64,000 nucleotides of DNA from Adineta vaga (lineage: Eukaryota > Rotifera). The stretch lies in assembly GCA_021613535.1 (NCBI GenBank), contig CP075495.1:2914001-2978000 (forward strand). Direction: 5' to 3'. Of the stretch, positions 1 to 14,000 are shown in pieces. The position numbers and the translations under genes are program-made. Each line of letters opens with the position of its first letter. The stretch's first letter is position 1. The notes under the pieces are model-generated. The model did no database searches. It was given only the letters and a program-made list of their open reading frames with translations, and had not been told where the DNA came from.

Positions 1-438
1 TTGAGATGTATCGATCATCAAGAATAACAACTTCTATAGAAATGGGAGGAGAGAGAATCATCAAAAGAACAAGGAAAAATGTTTTAAACGTAATAATCGT
101 ACACAAAATAGTGGTTTGTTTGACATATAGAAAAAGAAAAAGAAAAGGAATTGATTATTCCACATTTTCTTTTTCTCAATCATCAGGTCGATAATCATTG
201 TATATATATATATATATGTGTGTGCAGAAGATAAAACAATACATACGTTTCATTTGTATGTATTCTCATTTGAAAGTAAAAAAATTAATTGTTTTGAAAT
301 GTTTATAAAAGCATCCTTGAAGAAATTGAACTTACTTCGGACAAAAAGAAAGAAATCTCGTTTTTGTATTAAATGAAGTAATCAAAGAAGAAAAGTATAG
401 GACGTTTTCAAGGAAGAGTGGAGGATTTAGTAAAATGT

Positions 439-469
<31 letters not shown>

Positions 470-2301
470 TTTTCTTTTTTCATTTTTGCCTGTATATATA
501 AAGAGATATTCGATATATAAATACTCCTAGTATGATTACGAATCGAACAGAAGCACGAATAACGATTTTACTCATTTAATCCCAAGGGCTGCTCCAGTTA
601 CAACAATTTGATAAAGCAATAGAATTCAAGCATACATATACATGTATATCCAGGCTCAACAAGCTAAATCTCGTTTTGCTTATTATTCACTTGCTTATCA
701 TTGACAATGATCCAATCGATGTGCTGAAGACATATGAGAACTATCTAATAATGAAACTTTATTTGAATTGTTATTAATGTATTTCGTTTTTTTTCTCGTT
801 AGTGTAAGAAGAGAAGGAAAGTCTTTATTTGAACAGTTCAACCTATGAATCAACTTTGACAATCTTCAGTATGTCATCGAATATTAATATAAAGAAGTTT
901 ACTCAGGATATTCAATGTATCATCAATAAAACAAAAAGATCATTGACAGAATGAATAATATTAATAAACTGATTTTTGTGAACAATCAATATCAATATGT
1001 AACATGTAGTCAGTTGTAAAGTACATGATTACAAAAGAGAGCGAGAGAGAAGGAAAAGGTTCTATTTATTTATGTTAATCATATAAATATATATAGATGT
1101 ATGTTTCTAATTGGAAAATGTATTGATGTGAATAAATGAACTATGAATATGAACTGCTATACTTTAAGTATTTTATCCTTCATGATTATGTTTCATTCTC
1201 TGTTGAATAGAAAACCTTCTCATTGATGTATGATATCCACTAAGAAGTAACATAGAATAGTAAAGAAGCTCGATGTCATTACAATTCGAATTCATCCTAA
1301 AACATCTATTTAACTGCCAAGATAAGATCTGTTGGATTAGAACAAGAGAAAAGACATTGACCATAATCACATTTGAATATAAATACATTGAATTGAATAA
1401 CCTTGAGTATAATTCATTAAGGTGCTATTGTTGATGAGGAAGAAGAGAGAAAGATTTTTTAATCTAGGACCAAGTGTGATTAAAATTATATGATGAAGAA
1501 AAAATGGTTTAACGTCATAAATGAATGGATATTTTTCGATTCGATGATTTCGTAAGAGAAACTTAGCTTTTCTTCTAAACTACCGTTTTATCAAATAAAT
1601 TCACACAAGGATTGATGAATACATCGATCATTACTAATCATCTCAATAGTAATACAATTTGCATTGAAATTGTTAAGTAGATTCACCTCGAATACTGGTA
1701 TATCAAAGAATTTGGTTTAGTTCAGTTCATCTCTATATCCTTGTAAAGAAGTTCGATTAATAGTTGTGTACAATCAATAGTTCTGTATTCTCATAGACAT
1801 ACGCTTGACAAACATTGATTCATTTAATTATAGGACATAAATGTTATATAAAGCTATTCAATAGTATATATACAAATCGACTATTATATGCATGAATCAA
1901 CGGACAAAATGGAGAATATTCAGTCTGCTATATTAATTATAATGTATGAATATGTTATGATAAAGCTGCAGTTTCTTGACTGATACAATCGTTTCCTTTT
2001 ATATTGGAATGTCGAAGAAAAAGATGAAATATCTTGATGCGATTTTCATTATTTTTATAAATAGATATTGAACAGTGTTTTTTTTTAAATTGGAAGTTCA
2101 TAAAATGAAGTTTTGATTTATATGATCATAAACAATATAAGACATCACTCTTGTTTTATTACATGTACGGTTGCTGGTTTTATTTATTGTAATAAACAGA
2201 AGGAAATGAAAAACATCGTTCGATAAACACGACGATGAAAAAACGAGATAAAAGACACATTGAATGTTATTCGTGTCCAGTGCTCATCTTTTTTCAAAAT
2301 C
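1..2301. other. Gene-free AT-rich interval
   Basis: No coding region could be supported on either strand. Only short open frames without recognisable protein character occur. The interval contains a CT microsatellite near its left end and many A/T-rich runs. The last part is the 3' flank of the minus-strand RPL19 gene. It could hold the UTR or promoter of a gene lying to the left of the window, but nothing in the sequence proves this. Confidence 0.5.
444..469. repeat. (CT)n microsatellite
   Basis: An uninterrupted dinucleotide run of CT/TC units of about 26 bases, followed by a T-rich tract. It is a simple-sequence repeat with no associated gene. Confidence 0.9.
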
Positions 2302-3498
2302 TTATTTCTTCTTTGCTTGAGTTGGTTGTTTAGTTTGTTGGGCTGGTTGTTGTTTTTGTTGTGGTGGTGGTGTGGCCACTGATTGTGGTTGTTTCTTGTC
2401 TTGTTTAGAAGCAGACTTATTTGATGGTTGTTTTTGTGATTGTGATGCTGGAGCAACAACAGCTGTTTGAGCTTGTTGTTCAAGAGCTTGTTGAACAGCA
2501 ACATTGGAATCGTCATCTTCAGGTTTACCCAAAAGTTCGGTACGTTTTTGAAGAATACGTTGTTCACGACGAGTACGTTTTTCCTTTGTACGTTCACGAC
2601 GAGCAACAGCTTGATCAGAAAGCATTTTAGTACGTTGAACTTCAGCTTTCTTCTTATGAATGAATTCCATTAAGACACGTTTATTTTTGAAAACATTACC
2701 TTTGCATTTCAAATAAAGTTCATGATATCTAATTTATGGAAAACAAAACATGATTTCCTTTCGAATCTCTTCTACTATCTATTACTTACAAATGACGATC
2801 AATCTTTTTCGCAGCACGATATTTTTTCAATAAACGACGTAATACACGCATACGACGAATCCAAAGAATCTAAATAGAATAATAATGAGAAATAAGTGAA
2901 AACTAAATTTCTTTTTTTAACGAACCTTTGTTGGCATACGAGCATTAGCTGTACCTTTTCGTTTACCATGACCCATATGGCGACCTTTACGACGAGCTTC
3001 ATTGTTTTTACGTGTACGAAAACGTGAATGTACTGCAACTGGTTTTTTAATGATTAAACCATCTTTAATTAATTTACGGACACTTTGACCTAAACAAAAT
3101 GATACATGTATTCTTGATAATGATCTATGTTCGAAATGAATAATGTTCATTTGATCTGTTTTAATGTTGATTAAATAGAAAAATCGACAAAAAAGAAAAC
3201 AAACCGAAAAGATAGATTATACTTTTCCCTTCCTGTGTATCGATCCATGCTATACGTATATCAAAGATCGATGATTGTTGAAGGGACACTCGTTTACAGT
3301 TGAAAATTAAGACTGAAAATTAAACTTACGAGTATTAGCATTGGCAATTTCATTGGCTTCATTTGGATCAAGCCAAATTTTCTTATTACCACAGCTTAAT
3401 ATTGATGAAGCGAGTCGCTTCTGTACTCGGAGAGAACTGAAGATATTGAATAGAATCAATTGATGGAATGTTAAATTTAGACGAAAGATTTACCTCAT
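2302..3498 (-). CDS. RPL19: 60S ribosomal protein L19 (eL19), with C-terminal extension
   Basis: Structural protein of the large cytosolic ribosomal subunit. The conceptual protein starts [18 protein letters not shown], which is the conserved eL19 N-terminus, and continues through [16 protein letters not shown], a KKPVAVHSR-like block and the [20 protein letters not shown] block, all diagnostic of eL19. About five exons: the first carries only 5 coding bases (ATGAG, 3494-3498) before a GTAAAT donor, and the rest are joined by introns of usual size. The protein is about 260 residues, whereas eL19 is normally near 200. The extra length is a low-complexity Gln/Pro/Lys/Ala tail after the [10 protein letters not shown] segment. 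The stop (TAA) is at 2302-2304. The neighbour SORD is divergent across about 660 nt. Identity is certain. The smaller exon boundaries are by eye. Confidence 0.95.
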
Positions 3499-4158
3499 TT
3501 TATACTAAAACGATGATTCCGATGGTTGTTTTTTTCAAAAAGCACTTAGTTAGTAAACTTGTATAGGGTCGTCAGACAAGTTTTATCCATGGATTTTCAT
3601 TGGTCCACCATTATATTATTCTATGGATATACGAATATGAGGAGGATGAATCGATATTCTCCTTCCATATGATTTTATCATATTTTATCATTACTTCATT
3701 GAATATTCTCACTAATTTATTGCATATATTTCATTAGAAAAAGGTAAACAACTGAAAAGCAATGCAAAAAATTTCTATTGGTTTAAAATTAAACCGTCGG
3801 AACAAGCGCGAACGAAAGAAAGGACGGAAGGAGAAGTCTCTGTCTATCGGTCTCTGCAGTGTCTAAAAGTACTTATTATATTCGAGGATTTTATTTCGTA
3901 TTTTTAGTAACAGATGCATCAGCACGCGATAAATTTTTCTAACATCACAAGCATCAATTTCAAATATTTACTGGTACCTAAAGGGTTATGGACGAAGATA
4001 AGGAAAACGATATTTACGACAGAGAGAGACTCTTATCAACGCACCCCCTTTTGTCCTTTCCTCCGTTATTTTTCTCTTTTATACCACCATATATAATCTC
4101 TCTCGTAAACAGATACTACCGAAAAATCGTACAGACATATTACATCTATTGCATCAAA
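3499..4158. promoter_or_regulatory. Divergent intergenic region RPL19 / SORD
   Basis: 660 nt between two start codons that face away from each other, so it must hold the promoters and 5' UTRs of both genes. A pyrimidine-rich stretch and a TATA-like ATATATAAT lie about 70 nt upstream of the SORD start (near 4088-4096). No coding exon is apparent. Confidence 0.5.
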
Positions 4159-5748
4159 ATGAGCTTGGCACTTGACGAAAATATTGCTCTTGTTCTTCAC
4201 AAGATTGATGACCTTCGTTTGGTACGACACGAAATATCATGTAAATTTCATCTATACTTTCATATCTTTTTAAGGAACCTTTTCCAGTGAGTGAACCAAA
4301 AGATGGAGGTAATGAAAAGATTTTTTTGATCAGTAGTTTTTCTTTACTGATTACTTATCGTTTATATAGAGGTTTTAATTGAAATGCAAAGTGTTGGTAT
4401 CTGTGGTAGTGATGTACATTATTGGGTAGATTCTAATCCTCTGATTATTATTTCATTGCATTTAGTTTTAATTATATCGTAGAAACGTGGTGCTATTGGA
4501 GATTTTATTGTGCGCGCTCCCATGGTTCTTGGTCATGAAAGTTCAGGCAAAGTAATTAAACTCGGACCAAATGTAAAGAATCTTAAAGAAGGTAATTCAT
4601 CAATATGACGATAGTTCAATATGATATTTGTATATCTTAGGTGATCGTGTTACGATTGAACCTGGTGTACCTTGCCGTCGATGTGATTTTTGTAAAACTG
4701 GTCGTTATAATCTTTGTCCCGATGTTGTTTTTCTTGCCACACCACCTGTTCATGGAAGCATTGCACGCTATCATACACATGCCGCCGATTTTTGCTTCAA
4801 GTATGTTTAAATTCCTATTTTTTCTCTCGAGCTCATCGTCTTGAAAATAACATGCCAATAGATTACCAGATCATGTTTCGTATGAAGAAGGTGCATTTTG
4901 TGAACCATTGAGTGTTGGTGTACATGCTTGCCGTCGTGCTGGTGTCAGTATTGGAGCGAAAGTTTTAATAACTGGCGCTGGTAATATCCACATGTATATC
5001 TATTTGATATAATCTATATATCTATAATTCACAGGACCTATTGGTCTTGTCAGTATGTTATCAGCGAAAGCAATGGGAGCTGATACAATTATCATGACTG
5101 GTGAGACTTTATTATATTTAAATGATTAACAGGTAATAGTTACATCAAGTTCTTTAAATTATTCAGATATAAGTCAATCTCGACTTGATTTTGCCAAGAA
5201 AATTGGAGCCAGTTATGTTCTTCTTGCTGACAGTGATCCACAAAAAACAGCACAAATGATAACAGAAACGCTTGGATGTATGCCGAATATTTCAATTGAA
5301 TGTTCAGGTGCTGAATCATCTATTCAAACAGCATTCTACGTAAATCATTCGTTACATATCAACAAGATTATAACTATTGCCTTTGTTTGTTTTTTCAATT
5401 CTAGGCAACAGTTTCAGGAGGTGTAGTTGTTCTTGTTGGTCTTGGACGTCCATTAGCATCGCTACCTATTGTCAATGCTGCTATTCGTGAAATTGATATC
5501 CGTGGTGTCTTTCGTTATGCTAATTGTTATCCAGCTGCTTTAAGTTTAATTGCATCGGGTCGTATTGATGTCAAACCATTGATTACACATCGATTTGGTA
5601 TCAGTGAATCTGTTCAAGCTTTTGAAATGGCTGAAAGTGGACAAGCTATTAAAGTTATGGTAAGAATATTTCGTTCTTCTAGCTGATGTTTTTCATATTT
5701 TATTACATTTCGTTTTAGATTCAATGCGGTAATGAAATTCAACAATGA
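4159..5748 (+). CDS. SORD: Sorbitol dehydrogenase (zinc-dependent, MDR family)
   Basis: Cytosolic NAD-dependent polyol dehydrogenase that oxidises sorbitol to fructose in the polyol pathway. About ten short exons. The start [19 protein letters not shown] matches the family N-terminus. Zinc ligands are visible: Cys in [11 protein letters not shown], His-Glu in [10 protein letters not shown], and Glu in [15 protein letters not shown]. The structural four-Cys lobe ([16 protein letters not shown]) is intact. The Rossmann glycine motif [18 protein letters not shown] is split across an intron. The last coding exon is tiny and ends CGNEIQQ-stop at 5746-5748. A single conserved substrate-domain exon ([14 protein letters not shown] to ESGQAIKVM) precedes it. 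No broken frame was seen. Other polyol or xylitol dehydrogenases of the same family are the only alternative. Confidence 0.93.
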
Positions 5749-6016
5749 TAAACATTTTTTAGACTTTCTATTTTTCTTTTTATTTTACACATTGATTACC
5801 GATGTATTTTCTTCCTGCGCATTATATAGGTGTTTGCTATTTTCTATGTAGAGGAAAATAAAAGAAATATCTTAGTTAGTATATATCATTAGTTTTTGTT
5901 GACGAATGTATAAATTAAGAATGATCATTTATGATAGAAAAAGATCTTCTCTAACAAAACAACAAAAAACGTTCGGAAATTATAACAAAACTTTGAATTG
6001 ATCATTGAAATATGTA

Positions 6017-7037
6017 TCAATCGCTTTCGTCTTGATCGTCGGCGACACGTCTGGTTGGCATTTGTTTCTTTTTCTTGCTTGCTAAACGTTTGCGTTTTTT
6101 GCTTAGATACGCATCGATTCGTCCAGTATTCTTCAAATCTGTGTATTCTGTTGCTAATTTCATTACTTTACGAACCTCTATTCGAGACGACATAAAATAA
6201 AGTATTACTTCTTAACATCAATAGATGATCTTTACCTTTAGTTATATACGGTGTCGATTCACCACCATTAGCAAGAGATTCACTTTTCTTTTTAATATCC
6301 TTCGAAATTCTCTCAACACGATCTAAATCATCGACATTTTTCACTTGAGATTTCTATTAAAGAAAAGAAAAATACACATTGACACAATAAAAAGTGAAGA
6401 AAGAACAACATACAAGACGATTAATAACTGTTTTCAATTTCATTTTTTCCGTTGGATCTTCAGATGTTTTTAATTGTTTTTTCAATTCCTAAATTCAATC
6501 ATTGATCGTACGAAAGAAGAAAACAAAAACACCATCTCTTACAGTTAATTCATTTCGTCGCATATCAGTAATAAAATTGTAAGATTGTCGAAATTCTTTT
6601 GCATCATATTCTCCAAATTGTTCATTAAAACGTGGATCAACTATTCTTCGTCTACCACGTAAATGAACTGGAATTTGATCTCGTTTTGCTGGTTGTCGTT
6701 TTGATGACATTTCCATTGGTCTAAATGAATCAAACTATAGAATTTAGATGTGAATGAATGCATATTTACTCTGATTTTGATGTTCGTTCATTTACAATCG
6801 GTTTATTAGTAGTTGATGACTTTTTTGTTTCAACTGCCGATTGTTCGACTTCATCTTCATTTTCTTCTTCATCATCATTATCATCATGATTTTGTAAAGC
6901 TTTTGTAAAACTGAAAAATATAAAATAATATGTTTAAAAGTAAAATGAGAGTAATCTTACTTTTTCGTTCCGAGACGTTCTTGAATTTCGAGCATATCTC
7001 TTAGAGATACTTTAGCAACTTTATCACGAAAAAACAT
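6017..7037 (-). CDS. RRP36: rRNA biogenesis protein RRP36
   Basis: Nucleolar protein of the small-subunit processome, needed for early 18S pre-rRNA cleavages. About five exons. The N-terminus (MFFRDKVAKVSLRDMLEIQE, then ERLGTKK) is followed by an acidic low-complexity stretch. Next comes the family core RPMEMSSKRQPAKR, DPRFNEQFGEYD and a YNFITDMRRNEL block. A Lys-rich coiled region leads to the C-terminal signature SGRxDxFLSKKRKR-like (here TGRIDAYLSKKRKRLASKK). The stop TGA is at 6017-6019. The gene lies tail-to-tail with SORD, about 270 nt apart. Only about 60 nt separates its start from the next minus-strand gene, so the two may share transcription or have a very compact promoter. Function is by family and was not tested. 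Confidence 0.92.
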
Positions 7038-7097
7038 CTTTTAGAATCTGAAAAAAAAAGAAGAACATTTTTAACAACAATAAACAAACGAAATATC

Positions 7098-7650
7098 TTA
7101 GAAAATCATTTGACAATTGCGCGTAGTTTTATGCATTTTTCCATCTTCCCATTGTCGATAGAAATCGGTTGGTACGAAATGTTTATTTGTAATAAAAAAT
7201 GATCGATTAGTCAGAGATACTTTTAATTGTTTCTTTTTCGATATAATTTTTAAATTTTCTGGCTTTATAATTGATTTCAATGGAAGAGATGGTTCATTTA
7301 TCGGTGGACTAAATGAAAAGATACATATAGTTTCGATTTCACATGAATTTGAAGAAGAATAGATATTTCAAGATTAGAATGTTATTCCTACAATACCTTT
7401 CATTGAATTCTTGAATCAATATTTTCTCATTATCATTCAATAAATCAACATGATACCATTCTGGTAATGATTGTTTTGTTGAATTACAATAGAACTTATA
7501 TTTAGTATTCAATAATGATAAATCTAATTGTTGATGAATATTCTTCCAAACATGTTCAAGTGTAATCATCTGTTGACAATCAATGATTTGCCAAAATCTT
7601 CTACATTCTTCATTCTTTCTTTGTTGAATGAATTGAATTCGTTTTTTCAT
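7098..7650 (-). CDS. Unrecognised small protein, two exons
   Basis: I do not recognise this family. The first exon starts MKKRIQFIQQRKNEECRRFW and runs to a GTATTG donor near 7396. After a roughly 90-nt intron the frame continues PPINEPSLPLKSIIKPENLK and ends with RNCQMIF-stop at 7098. The product would be about 155 residues, basic, rich in Trp, Lys and Asn, with no signal peptide or membrane span. Clean splice signals and a continued frame argue that it is real. It sits immediately upstream of RRP36 on the same strand and downstream of MED14. A missing further exon upstream of 7650 cannot be excluded. Confidence 0.55.
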
Positions 7651-8096
7651 ACATAAACAAATTCAATAAATTAATAATCTTAAAAAGAGAATATCTAACT
7701 TTCATTAGTTTTTGCGTTTCTAATCTTCATTAAAAGATATATCTTTCTTTTTTTCTTTCCGAAGAACAATAACAACAACACATCAACAACAAAAGAAGAA
7801 GAAGAAAAAAAATGAGAGAATAAGACAGAAAACATAAACAAAATAGGATTACAGTTTTTGATGAAACGACGGAAGATAAGTAGAATCTTTTATTTAATGT
7901 CGCTTTGATAACAAGATCTACGAAAGCAAATAATAAATAATTATACAAGATATTGTTCGTCTTGAATAGAACTCAAGAATGAATACAAAAGAATTCTGCT
8001 TATCTCTCATATGAATTTGTTTCCGTTTCTTTGAAATATACAAATCGAATAAAAAAAAACGAAGACAACAAAAGAAGAACAAAAAACACATTTCTA
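7651..8096. other. Spacer between MED14 3' end and the small gene
   Basis: 446 nt of AT-rich DNA with an A/C-rich and GAA-rich stretch around 7760-7815. No exon is apparent. It must contain the MED14 3' UTR and the promoter of the minus-strand gene ending at 7098. Confidence 0.4.
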
Positions 8097-11000
8097 TCAA
8101 GAAAGATAATTCGACATTGAAGGTAGTTGTAAGTTCGTAATCAATTCCATGATGGTTCCATATAATGAACATTCATCTAAAGAGAAATCAACTTTTCTTT
8201 CTTTGAAAAATGAGAAGAAAAAACAATAAGTTCATACATTTACTAATATTTTCACGTGAATTAGTGATAATTTTTGAAACATTTTGATATTTATGTTCAT
8301 TTCCCATCAATGATTGTTTATATATTCGGTCCCATAAACCTGTTTGATTAGATGTAGCATCATGTGATAATGGTACAATAAATGGTGACATATTGGGATT
8401 ATTCGACATTGGAAATTCATTTCGATTTGTTCGTGGAGTGAATTGAAACTAAATTAGAGTGATTATACAATTACAGGATAAAAATCGTGAAAGAATTGAA
8501 CATACGAGAAAAATATATTGTTGACCAGGTTGGCATGATATTGCTGGATGACCAACTTGTGTAAAACCATTGCCTGATGGAATTGTTAAACACCATCGTA
8601 CACGCCATAGATAATGATTTTCCGGATTCTAAATAAAGAATATTTTCGAACATTAGCAATGATTGAAAATAATCGGAATATACTTGTTCAAGTCGAATAA
8701 TTTTGACTAGGTCACGTAAAACACGTGGATGAATAAATGAAAGCATTCGTTCAAATGTTGCCATAACTGAATTTCGATTTGGTGTTGTTGATGCTAATGA
8801 TGAAACATCAAGTGTTGGTGTTATTACTTGATTCATTGTGTTTGATAATACTGACATAGGAAAAAAGCTTTCATTAAGAAATGTTTCTAATATTTGAATT
8901 TCATCGGGTAACCAAGTAAAATTGGGTTGTTGTTGTTGTTGTTGAGAAGAAGAATCCATCATAGATGTTAATTGAATTCGATACATTGCTGTATTACTAT
9001 CAAATACAAAAGCAATTTGTAAAGATAAATGTTCTATTCGATATGTATCTTGTTCATTTTGAACAAATCGTATCTAAATGAGAAGAATTTATTTTTAAAC
9101 AAAAGAAACAAACAGATATGTAACTTACTGCTGAATTATTTTGATCATATGAATCACTGACAGCACAATTAAAATGTCGAACGAGAACAGATGATGCAAG
9201 AAATGATTCTAATTTTGACCATTGACGTCCATCGGAAGTAAAAACCATACGGAAAAATGTTTGTTGACTCATATAAACTGGATATTGTTTTGCAGATAAA
9301 TGACGATTATAACTATGCAATGATGATGTAGATTTAATAGTATCTAAAAGTTCAAATTTAAAAATGTATTAATCAAAATAAATAGTTTAGAATAAATACT
9401 AGTAATATTTTCATCTGATCGAACATTTGTTGGTGTTGGTGCAGATGTAATCGTATTATTATTGGCAGGTGTACCAGGTGATGGACCAAGAAATGAACCG
9501 GGAAACGTCGAACCCGATTGTCGATTGCCTGGACTAATGTATGGCATTTCTAAAAAAACGAAAAAAGAAAACAATCTATCGATTCAACTGTCGTTCTGAA
9601 TTTACCATAGATATTGCCTGGTGATTGCGTTGGAATGCCCATAGGTGATGGTGCTGGTAGTTGTGTTATTGTAGTATTTGTCATAGGTGAACCTATTGCT
9701 GGCATCATCATTGGTGAACCCATTCCCATAAAACCTGGACTTGGAGCAATGATTGGTTGTGAAGGTGAATTTGCTTGTACTTGTTGTTGACTACTAGGAC
9801 CAACACTACCAGGTGTTAATGGATTCAATGATGAAACTGGTGTGCCAACAGGGTGTAGTAAATGTGGAGTTGGCGCATTTCCTGATGTTGCTGGCCGATT
9901 GGATGGAGGATTTGTTATTATTGTTGTCGATGTTGGAGGAGGTGGTGGTGGATGCAATTGCAATTCAGGTAAAAGAAAATCTCGCTCACGAAATCGATCG
10001 GTGATATGTGTAAATTCAAATGTTAAACCTCGATCATCAGCATATTTAGATAGAAAATCCTAGAAATGAAAAAAAGATCCGAATAGTTCAATTCATCGAA
10101 AGTAACATCGAATTTTACTTTAAGTCTCGGAATTGGTGAAAGATCTGGTAAAGTATGATTTAATTGTACACTGTAAGCGCCATCACGTATAAGTATTAAA
10201 TTAGGTCCACATATTTGTATATCTAATGCAAAAATTTGACCAAAAATTAAACGCCATCGAACTTCAGTGTATGGAACAAATGTAAGTACCGATTGAATAC
10301 ATCCACCCTAGATAAGAAAACAAGTCTCATCAGATAAGAAAAAAACGTATTCTTCTAAAACAAACTTGACTAGTGAAAACGATTGGACGATTGAAGCAAT
10401 TTAATCGACCGATACAAGCTATTGGAATCGTAGTCATATGTAACAACTAAATAAGAATATATTACTTTTAAAAATAAAGATCCAATGATTTTTTCTTTAC
10501 TCGAATAAATTGTTTTAATGAACGTGTTCGATTTAAAAATTGAATTAACTTTCCATTCAATAAATGATGACATGTTGTTAAAAATTTATTGTTCATAGTA
10601 ATAAAACGTAAATCGAATATCGTTCCTGTATGAGAAGAGTTCCCATCTTGTTGTTGTTGATTTGAATTAGTCGAATGTGTTAATGTAGCCTAGAATAGTA
10701 TTAACAAAACTAATTAGGAGGAATGAATGGGTTTAAGACAAAAATACGTACAGTAAAAGCAAAATTCGGTCCATATTGAATAACACATTTGAAGAAATTG
10801 AATAGAGTAACTTCTGCAATTGCACGTAGATCGTTTGATTCTAAAGAAAAATTAAATAAATATATTCATTTCTCTTCAATAGACATTAAAACCTGGTAAT
10901 GATAATGCATAATTTTCAAATAGATGAGTTAAATCAAATGCAGCTCGAAGTTCCATATGAAGATAATCGACTACTTTTGTATAGAATTTCGATGTAATTT

Positions 11001-14000
11001 GTGTACAAACAAGTGTTGAACTATATGGAGCTAGAAATACAAGTAAATTTAATAAAAATTCGAAATAGATACACTTTGCCTACTTTTAATGATTGCATTG
11101 TGAAAATAATTGTCATCCAATAGATTTAACTGAAATGAACAATACAGGCATCTTAGTAAATTTAAGTTTTCGATTTCCCTACTCATTTTACTATACGAAT
11201 ATTTTCAGGGAATGAAATTTACCTGTAAAGTCCATTGTCGTTCCGTATGTTTATGTGCTTGGGTTAGATCACGTAAAGTATAAGCCAATCGGATAGAACA
11301 TGAAGAAATTCGTGGCCAAAAACATTCATTAATATAACTTGCAAGTTCAGTATTTGATGAGAATGTATCATCACCAGTTGATGTTCTATTCAAAGAAAAA
11401 GAAGTCAAATCGTTTTGCTCTTTTCGAAATATAAAAGATCTTTACCGAACGATATCAAGATATGGAATACCTGTCCATGGACTATAAATAATACCTTTAC
11501 AAATGGTTTTTTTACGTTGAAACTAAACAAAAATAGAAATTGAATTGATTGTCGAGAACAAATGAAAGTTTACTTCTTCTTTTAAGAACGTAAATGTTAA
11601 CATTTCATCATAATAATTGACTAATTTCAATAATAATTTCAGTGAAACAATCGATGTCTAAAGATGAAAAAATTGAACACAACAATTTCTATTGAAAGTT
11701 TATTTACCGATCGTGCTTGCCGTATTCGACTATCATCTCCAATTATCTCTCTTGTTTTATCAAATTGAAAGGAATTTTTAATCTAAATAAACCAAATATT
11801 TTGTTTATCGAACAACTCCATCTTTTCGCCTACTTCAATCAATTCTTTTCGTAAGAATGCAGTTGGATCTAATGGACATAAAACTAGCGGTTCTAATATC
11901 CATTTTGCATATTCATCATTGATTGCCATTGTTTGTTGATTATAGGGTAAATTTTGTTGTTGAATAACTAATGGATCATGATTTGATGAACGTTTTTCAA
12001 TAATTAATAAATAATATTGAATTAACAATTGTTTAACATCCGATATATGAATAAGCTAAAATAAACGAAAGATAAATCAATACGAAAAATTAAAAAAAAA
12101 GAAATTCTTACAATATAATATCCTTCATTATGAGTTAATTCAATGAAGATACTATTATGAAGAAAAGGAACGATTAATTCATGTTTAGGATTCAATGATG
12201 GTAAACGTGTAAAAATACGACAATTAAGATGAGCAATTAAGGATGGAATACGTTGTTGAATTAACCAAATTCTAAAAGGATATTATTTTAATTGAAATTA
12301 AATAAAAATATTCTTCATACTTGAATAAATTAATTGTTTCAAGAAGATTTCCATGATCACGATTGAGTGCATGTTCAATCTGTTGTAAATATCGAGATTC
12401 TTAAAACGAAAAAGAAAATTAAAAAGATGAAACTAATAAAGCTCGATTTATCTATTACCCATATATGATACAACTTTATATAGACCCGAAAAAGGACTGA
12501 TGGAAATAAATAGAATTTCTTCCGTTCTACTTTCAAGTAATAATTCACATTTTAATACTGGAATTGAGGAATCAATTTCAACTAAATAGAGAACATATGA
12601 ATCAATTCTGTTAATTCAAAATATTCCTCCATACTATTTTCACATGTCGTTGCAAGAACAGTTTCTTTCAATTCCTAGAAGAAAATAATTCAATTACTCT
12701 ATTCTATGTAGACGTATAAAATAACGACTTCAAATCGACGTTGACATCGTGCAGATATTGTTCGATTCATAACTTCTTCGATTGTAAATGTTGGTTTCTA
12801 AAATCAATTCATAGAAATTCAAATCAACAAAAAACACTCGTCTTCTTCTTTACTTCTAAAATTTCTAAAATAGCAACACTATCTTCGATAGGTAATGGTG
12901 GCCAATGCATAATTTGAAATTTTCCATCATCATCACAAACAATCGTCATACCAAAATCTAAAATATCAATTCAATAATAAGAATTCATTTTTGAACTATC
13001 CAATAAATTTACCACGAAATCTTTCGTTCACCATAGGTTTCTTTTGTGAATTATTAAAACCATTTAGATTATATTCTTTCCAATATTCAATATTAAAACT
13101 TTTACATGGAATATAGTTTGATAAATGTAAATGTTTTTGTTTTGTACTTCGATTACGTATTCGATATGCCTGAAATAAGACGATTAATATCAACATATTT
13201 CAGTAAGAATCTCATTTACTTGTTCGTATAAAATTTGTAAACGTAATGATTGACAATAATAATCTAATTTGTTGAAAAGAAAGTAAGAAATGTTTTGAAA
13301 ATGAATGATATCACATACGTAAATAACGATAGAGTTCAACAAGTGGATTTTCTGATTCGATGAGCCAACTTTGAATATAATTTGTTAATGTTTGCATCTA
13401 TCAATGAAGTTTTAAGGATCATAATTATATTATAGAAAGTTAAACTTACTTGTGCCGTATGAACAAGCTCTTGTTCTATGAGAAGAAAGAAGAGAATGTG
13501 TGAATAGAATGCTCTTTTTTTACATCCTACCTGGTTCTTCTGGATCACGTAGAAACAATTTTGTTTTATAAACATGCCAAGGTGCAAAGAGATTATCACT
13601 TGTTATACCTAATTTCACTTCAAATTCTCCTTCGACAGCTAATGTTACAATACCATTTTCTACGAAGATATCGATAGATAAGCGGAACAATTTCGAATGT
13701 GAACATACTTATAGAAACATTTGTAAATTGAAGAGGTAATTCTGCAATTGCTAATCTTGCAGTAAGAATTTGTTGAAGACGTGGTAAAATTTCTTGACGT
13801 TCAATTTCACTTGCAGGTATAAAAGGAGTTGTCGCTTCCTAAACAAAAAACTTTGTTTTACTCGAGAAAAGAAAAATTAAAAGATTTGTTTTTGACAAAC
13901 CGCTATTCGTTCAGGTAAATAATTTACTGAACCAAGTGTTAATGCATCAATTGCATCTGTAATAGGATAATTTGATAATCTAAATAAATAAAATAGATTT

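Noticed and set aside
1173-1388. 71-codon minus-strand frame in the left gene-free interval
   Set aside because: No protein character, no splice context and no promoter. A frame of this length is expected by chance in a 2.3-kb AT-rich spacer.
2421-2673. Two plus-strand frames opposite the RPL19 last exon
   Set aside because: They are antisense shadows of the RPL19 coding exon.
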